DNA from: JALZOC01 sp035758845
GTDB taxonomy: Bacteria; Acidobacteriota; Vicinamibacteria; Vicinamibacterales; 2-12-FULL-66-21
Length of the DNA: 52,525 nt
Reading direction: 5' to 3'
Assembly: GCA_035758845.1 (NCBI GenBank)
Contig: DASTVZ010000031.1
Location: forward strand, 1-52,525
In this document: piece after piece, positions 49,550 through 52,525 of the stretch
Position numbering within the stretch: position 1 is the first letter of the stretch
Layout: every line of letters begins with the position of its first letter
Made by a program: the position numbers and the translations under genes
The notes under the pieces: model-generated
The model's database searches: none
What the model was told of the DNA's origin: nothing
Seen by the model: the letters and a program-made list of their open reading frames with translations, nothing else

Positions 49550-49673
49550 ACGCAAGCCCTCGATGCGAGCAGCTGTGTTACGCTAGTCGACGTCCTTTCA
49601 TTCCAGTTTTCCTGTGATTTGGCGTGTTTTTCTTTCCTCGCGCACTATGGTTCGTACGTCTCAAGGAGTATCG
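49550..49673 (+). promoter_or_regulatory. Leader of the second TonB receptor
   Basis: 124 bases with AT-rich stretches (TTTCATTCCAGTTTTCC, GTGTTTTTCTTTCC) after the panB stop. The ribosome site is clear: AAGGAG six bases before ATG 49674. TTACGC near 49577-49582 could be a -10 box, but the -35 is not clear. It differs from the leaderless-type promoters in this window. Confidence 0.4.
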
Positions 49674-52525
49674 ATGAACAAGGTGTTTCGGTTGTTGACC
49701 GCAGTGGTCTTCGCGGTCGTCTCCCTGTCCGGTGTCGCGTTCGCGCAGACCGCGGCGACCGGCAATATTGAAGGAGTGGTGACCGATACGACCGGTGCGG
49801 TCCTGCCGGGCGTAACGGTAGTCGTGAAGAACATGGGAACGAACGTCACCCGCGAGCTGGTGACGGACGAAGCGGGCCGTTATCGCGCGAACGCGTTGCA
49901 GCCCGGCCTGTATGAAGTCACCGCAACGCTCGGCGGGTTCCAGGCCGCCACGTTCGGAAATCTCGAGGTTCCAGTCGGCCAGACCCTGGCCGCCGACATA
50001 AAGATGCGAGCCGCGGGCGTCACCGAAACGGTCACCGTTACCGCTGAATCACCACTCATCGACACCCGGCGCACCGACGTCAGCAACGTTGTTGGCGAAA
50101 CCGCAATCCAGAACTTGCCGATCAACGGCCGCCGGTGGGAGAACTTCGTGCTCCTTGGCCCGGGCGTCACCAACGACGGCAACTTCGGCCTCGTCAGCTA
50201 CCGCGGCATTTCCGGTCTTTACAACAACAACACGGTGGACGGTGCCGATAACAATCAGGCCTTTTTCTCGGAAGCGCGCGGCCGCACGCGCACGTCGTAT
50301 TCGATCAGCCAGGCCGCGATCAAAGAGTTCCAGGTTGGCGTGAGCAACTTCTCCGCCGAGTTCGGTCGCGCTGCGGGTGGAACGGTCAACGCCGTCACCA
50401 AGTCCGGAACGAACGCGTTCCGCGGTGAGGCGTTCTACTTCCTCCGTGACGACAAGTTCACCTCAAAAGACCCGTTCTTTCCCGCGGGCGTCAATCGTCC
50501 CGACGAGCGCCGGCAGCAGTTCGGCATCAGCGCCGGCGGACCTGTTCGTTCCGACAAGGTCTTCTTCTTCGTGAACTACGACGGCCAGCGCCGTAACTTC
50601 CCGTACTTCGTGCGCCCCAGCCAGTCCACGTTCATCGGCGGCGCGTGCACCGCCCCTGGATGCGCGTCAACAGTTGCGTTCTACAACGGGCTGAGCGTCT
50701 TCAACCCGCGCGAAGGCAACAACGATATCGTGCTCGGCAAGCTGGACTACACCGCCAGTAACAAACACACGTTCACCGCGCAATACAACATGCACCGTTG
50801 GGACTCGCCGAACGGCGTTCAGACGCAGCCCGTCATCTCTGTCTCCCCTTCCGCCAATGGAAAGGACGTCGTCAAAACCGATTTCGGACTGTTCTCCCTG
50901 AACTCGGTCATATCAGACAGATGGCTGAACGAGGCGCGCGTGCAGATCGGACGCGATTTCGAGGCGCAGGAGCCGAACACGCCGAACGGTCCGGGAACGA
51001 CGGTCACCGGCGGCATCGATGTCGGCATTCCGAATTTCCTCCCGCGCCCCAAGTATCCGGACGAACGCCGTTATCAATTCGTCGATAGCGTCACGTGGTA
51101 CGCCGGAGCGCACAGTGTCAAATCCGGCTTCGACATCAACTACGTGAAGGAAAGCCTGATCAATCTCTTCCAGGGAGCGGGAATCTACGCGTACGGCAAC
51201 ATCAATAACATTGCGTCTGACTGCCTGCCCGAAACGCGCGCGACCGGCTGCACACCTCTCATTACCGGCACGTCCGCGGACCTGCGGCATTACACCAGTT
51301 ATAACCAGCAGTTCGATTTGCGCGGCGCGGGCTTTGCCGGCGACGTCCAATTTCAGACGACTGACTACAACTGGTTCCTTCAAGACAACTGGCGCCTCAA
51401 CAACCAGCTGACGTTCAACCTGGGTGTTCGGTGGGAGTACCAGAAGTTTCCGCAGCCGACCGAGACCGAGACGAACGGCGTCAAGTTCACCGGCAACCCG
51501 TTGTATCCCGCAACGGTCAGATTCCATCAGGACAAGAACAACTTCGGTCCGCGCGTGGGATTTACATACGACATCATGGGCGCGCACACGACCGTCATTC
51601 GGGGTGGATGGGGCCTTTACTACGGTCGTTCCAGCAATAGCGTGATCTCGAGCGCGCTGACCAACAACGGCCAGACGTTTGCGACCTACAGCTTTACCAA
51701 CCCAATAACAACCCCGGGAGCACCTCAGTACCCCACCGTGTTCACGGCTCCTCCAACCGGTGCTGCCCGACCATCTATCCAGTATCTGTCACCATCGCTC
51801 GAACGGCCGCAGATCAGCATGGCGGAGTTGACTGTCGATCGGGCGATCGGTACCGACATCACGGTGTCAGCGTCATATCTCTATAGCAGCGGTTCTCACC
51901 TTCCGACCTTCGTCGACACGAATCTCAATCCGGCGAACTCTCAGGTCGAATTCATCGTCGACAACCAGAGCAAGGGCGTCTTCCCGTTTTACCGCGGGAG
52001 CCGGCCCGACCCAAACCTCAACAACGCGATTGAAGTTGCGGACATTGTCGACTCGACCTACAACGCGATGGTGCTGCAGGTGAACAAGCGGTTCAGTAAG
52101 GGGCTGTTGTTCAACGCCAACTACACGCTATCGAAGTCGGAGGATACCGGTCAGAACTCGACGACGTTCATTTCGGGCTTCGCGACGATGGTCGATCCCT
52201 TCAACAACGACGCCGAAAAGGGACCCGCATCCTTCGATCGTCGTCACCGCGGCGTTGTGAGCGTGCACTATGCTCCCGACTTCTTGTGGGGGTTCCAGGT
52301 TGGTGGCACTGGAACGTTCGAGAGCGGTCTCCCGTTGAATCCAACTATCTCAATCAATAGCGGGGCGATGACCGCCGCGTCACCGCTCAGCGCAACGACC
52401 GTCAACGGAAGTGGCGCCTCGAATCGCGCCCCGTGGGACACGCGCAACGGGTTCCGCCAGACCGGCCGCAAAACCATCGACATGCGCGTATCGAAGCGTT
52501 TCCACGTGGGGGGCACGCGTCAGAT
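49674..52525 (+). CDS. TonB-dependent receptor, Oar-like (3' end outside window)
   Basis: At least 950 residues visible, still open at the edge. The signal peptide is MNKVFRLLTAVVFAVVSLSG...FA. The regulatory domain (about 27-115) has GNIEGVVTDTTGAVLPGVTVV. The plug follows (about 120-240) with VGETAIQNLPINGRRWENF, NTVDGADNNQAFF and FSAEFGRAAGGTVNAVTKSGTNAFRG. The barrel is long, with Tyr-rich strands such as FQTTDYNWFLQDNWRLN and NANYTLSKSEDTGQNST. This plug signature (LPINGR, EFGRAAGGTVNAVTKSG) is the classical acidobacterial type. It differs from the shorter receptor at 37796. Strong ribosome site AAGGAG. Confidence 0.92.
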   Translation, partial: MNKVFRLLTAVVFAVVSLSGVAFAQTAATGNIEGVVTDTTGAVLPGVTVVVKNMGTNVTRELVTDEAGRYRANALQPGLYEVTATLGGFQAATFGNLEVPVGQTLAADIKMRAAGVTETVTVTAESPLIDTRRTDVSNVVGETAIQNLPINGRRWENFVLLGPGVTNDGNFGLVSYRGISGLYNNNTVDGADNNQAFFSEARGRTRTSYSISQAAIKEFQVGVSNFSAEFGRAAGGTVNAVTKSGTNAFRGEAFYFLRDDKFTSKDPFFPAGVNRPDERRQQFGISAGGPVRSDKVFFFVNYDGQRRNFPYFVRPSQSTFIGGACTAPGCASTVAFYNGLSVFNPREGNNDIVLGKLDYTASNKHTFTAQYNMHRWDSPNGVQTQPVISVSPSANGKDVVKTDFGLFSLNSVISDRWLNEARVQIGRDFEAQEPNTPNGPGTTVTGGIDVGIPNFLPRPKYPDERRYQFVDSVTWYAGAHSVKSGFDINYVKESLINLFQGAGIYAYGNINNIASDCLPETRATGCTPLITGTSADLRHYTSYNQQFDLRGAGFAGDVQFQTTDYNWFLQDNWRLNNQLTFNLGVRWEYQKFPQPTETETNGVKFTGNPLYPATVRFHQDKNNFGPRVGFTYDIMGAHTTVIRGGWGLYYGRSSNSVISSALTNNGQTFATYSFTNPITTPGAPQYPTVFTAPPTGAARPSIQYLSPSLERPQISMAELTVDRAIGTDITVSASYLYSSGSHLPTFVDTNLNPANSQVEFIVDNQSKGVFPFYRGSRPDPNLNNAIEVADIVDSTYNAMVLQVNKRFSKGLLFNANYTLSKSEDTGQNSTTFISGFATMVDPFNNDAEKGPASFDRRHRGVVSVHYAPDFLWGFQVGGTGTFESGLPLNPTISINSGAMTAASPLSATTVNGSGASNRAPWDTRNGFRQTGRKTIDMRVSKRFHVGGTRQ

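Overview
The window is a gene-dense, GC-rich bacterial chromosome segment that most resembles an acidobacterium of the Vicinamibacteria type. This assignment is inference. It rests on two very large outer-membrane receptors of the carboxypeptidase-regulatory-domain plus TonB-plug type, many glycosyltransferases, the housekeeping block rpoZ-gmk-yicC, and abundant degenerate intergenic repeats. I saw no rRNA, tRNA, phage, transposase or CRISPR array.

Layout. (1) 1-8648, minus strand: one tightly packed likely operon running ugd, galE, a family 2 glycosyltransferase, an MsbA-like lipid flippase, yicC, gmk, rpoZ, coaBC and a family 4 uracil-DNA glycosylase that runs off the left edge. (2) 8769-16731, plus strand: a surface polysaccharide locus with four GT4 enzymes, one GT2 enzyme, a polyprenyl-phosphate sugar-1-phosphate transferase and UDP-glucuronate decarboxylase. 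With divergent ugd and galE it supplies UDP-glucuronate, UDP-xylose and UDP-galactose and assembles a lipid-linked glycan. (3) 16792-28137, minus strand: a 916-residue coiled-coil protein, pgsA, a TPR/SLH-like lipoprotein, hflX, tsaC, an MFS exporter, glpX, an acyl-CoA dehydrogenase and a SAM hydroxide adenosyltransferase. (4) 28144-35010: a methyltransferase, a bactofilin, the tRNA-thiolation pair cysteine desulfurase/mnmA (plus strand), then trxB, trxA and glgA on the minus strand. (5) 35011-45436: a structured intergenic element, a sulfatase-fold/TPR membrane protein with Thr at the nucleophile position, a TonB receptor with a small secreted partner, an FdhE-like protein, a D,D-peptidase, a small membrane protein and an M20 peptidase. 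(6) 45806-52525: a small ORF, a solitary DNA methyltransferase, the pantothenate genes (DUF2520 protein, panC, panB) and a second TonB receptor cut by the right edge.

The most unusual content is between genes. There are at least four repeat types: (a) a 64-base family with a (CTTCGNNT)n arm and a conserved core, present three times, each 37-59 bases upstream of a start codon in the same relative orientation; two copies form terminal inverted repeats of a 334-base element packed with hairpins; (b) degenerate heptanucleotide tracts (NNCAATC and relatives), often arranged as inverted arms around a GC-rich centre, one of which is translated into a glycosyltransferase N-terminus; (c) a 70-base GGATCC-bordered palindromic repeat, one copy of which is translated in frame at the start of guanylate kinase; (d) a perfect 18-base inverted repeat forming the 3' end of the coiled-coil gene. 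Several first genes of transcription units carry a TANNAT hexamer 5-9 bases before the start codon, suggesting leaderless transcripts.
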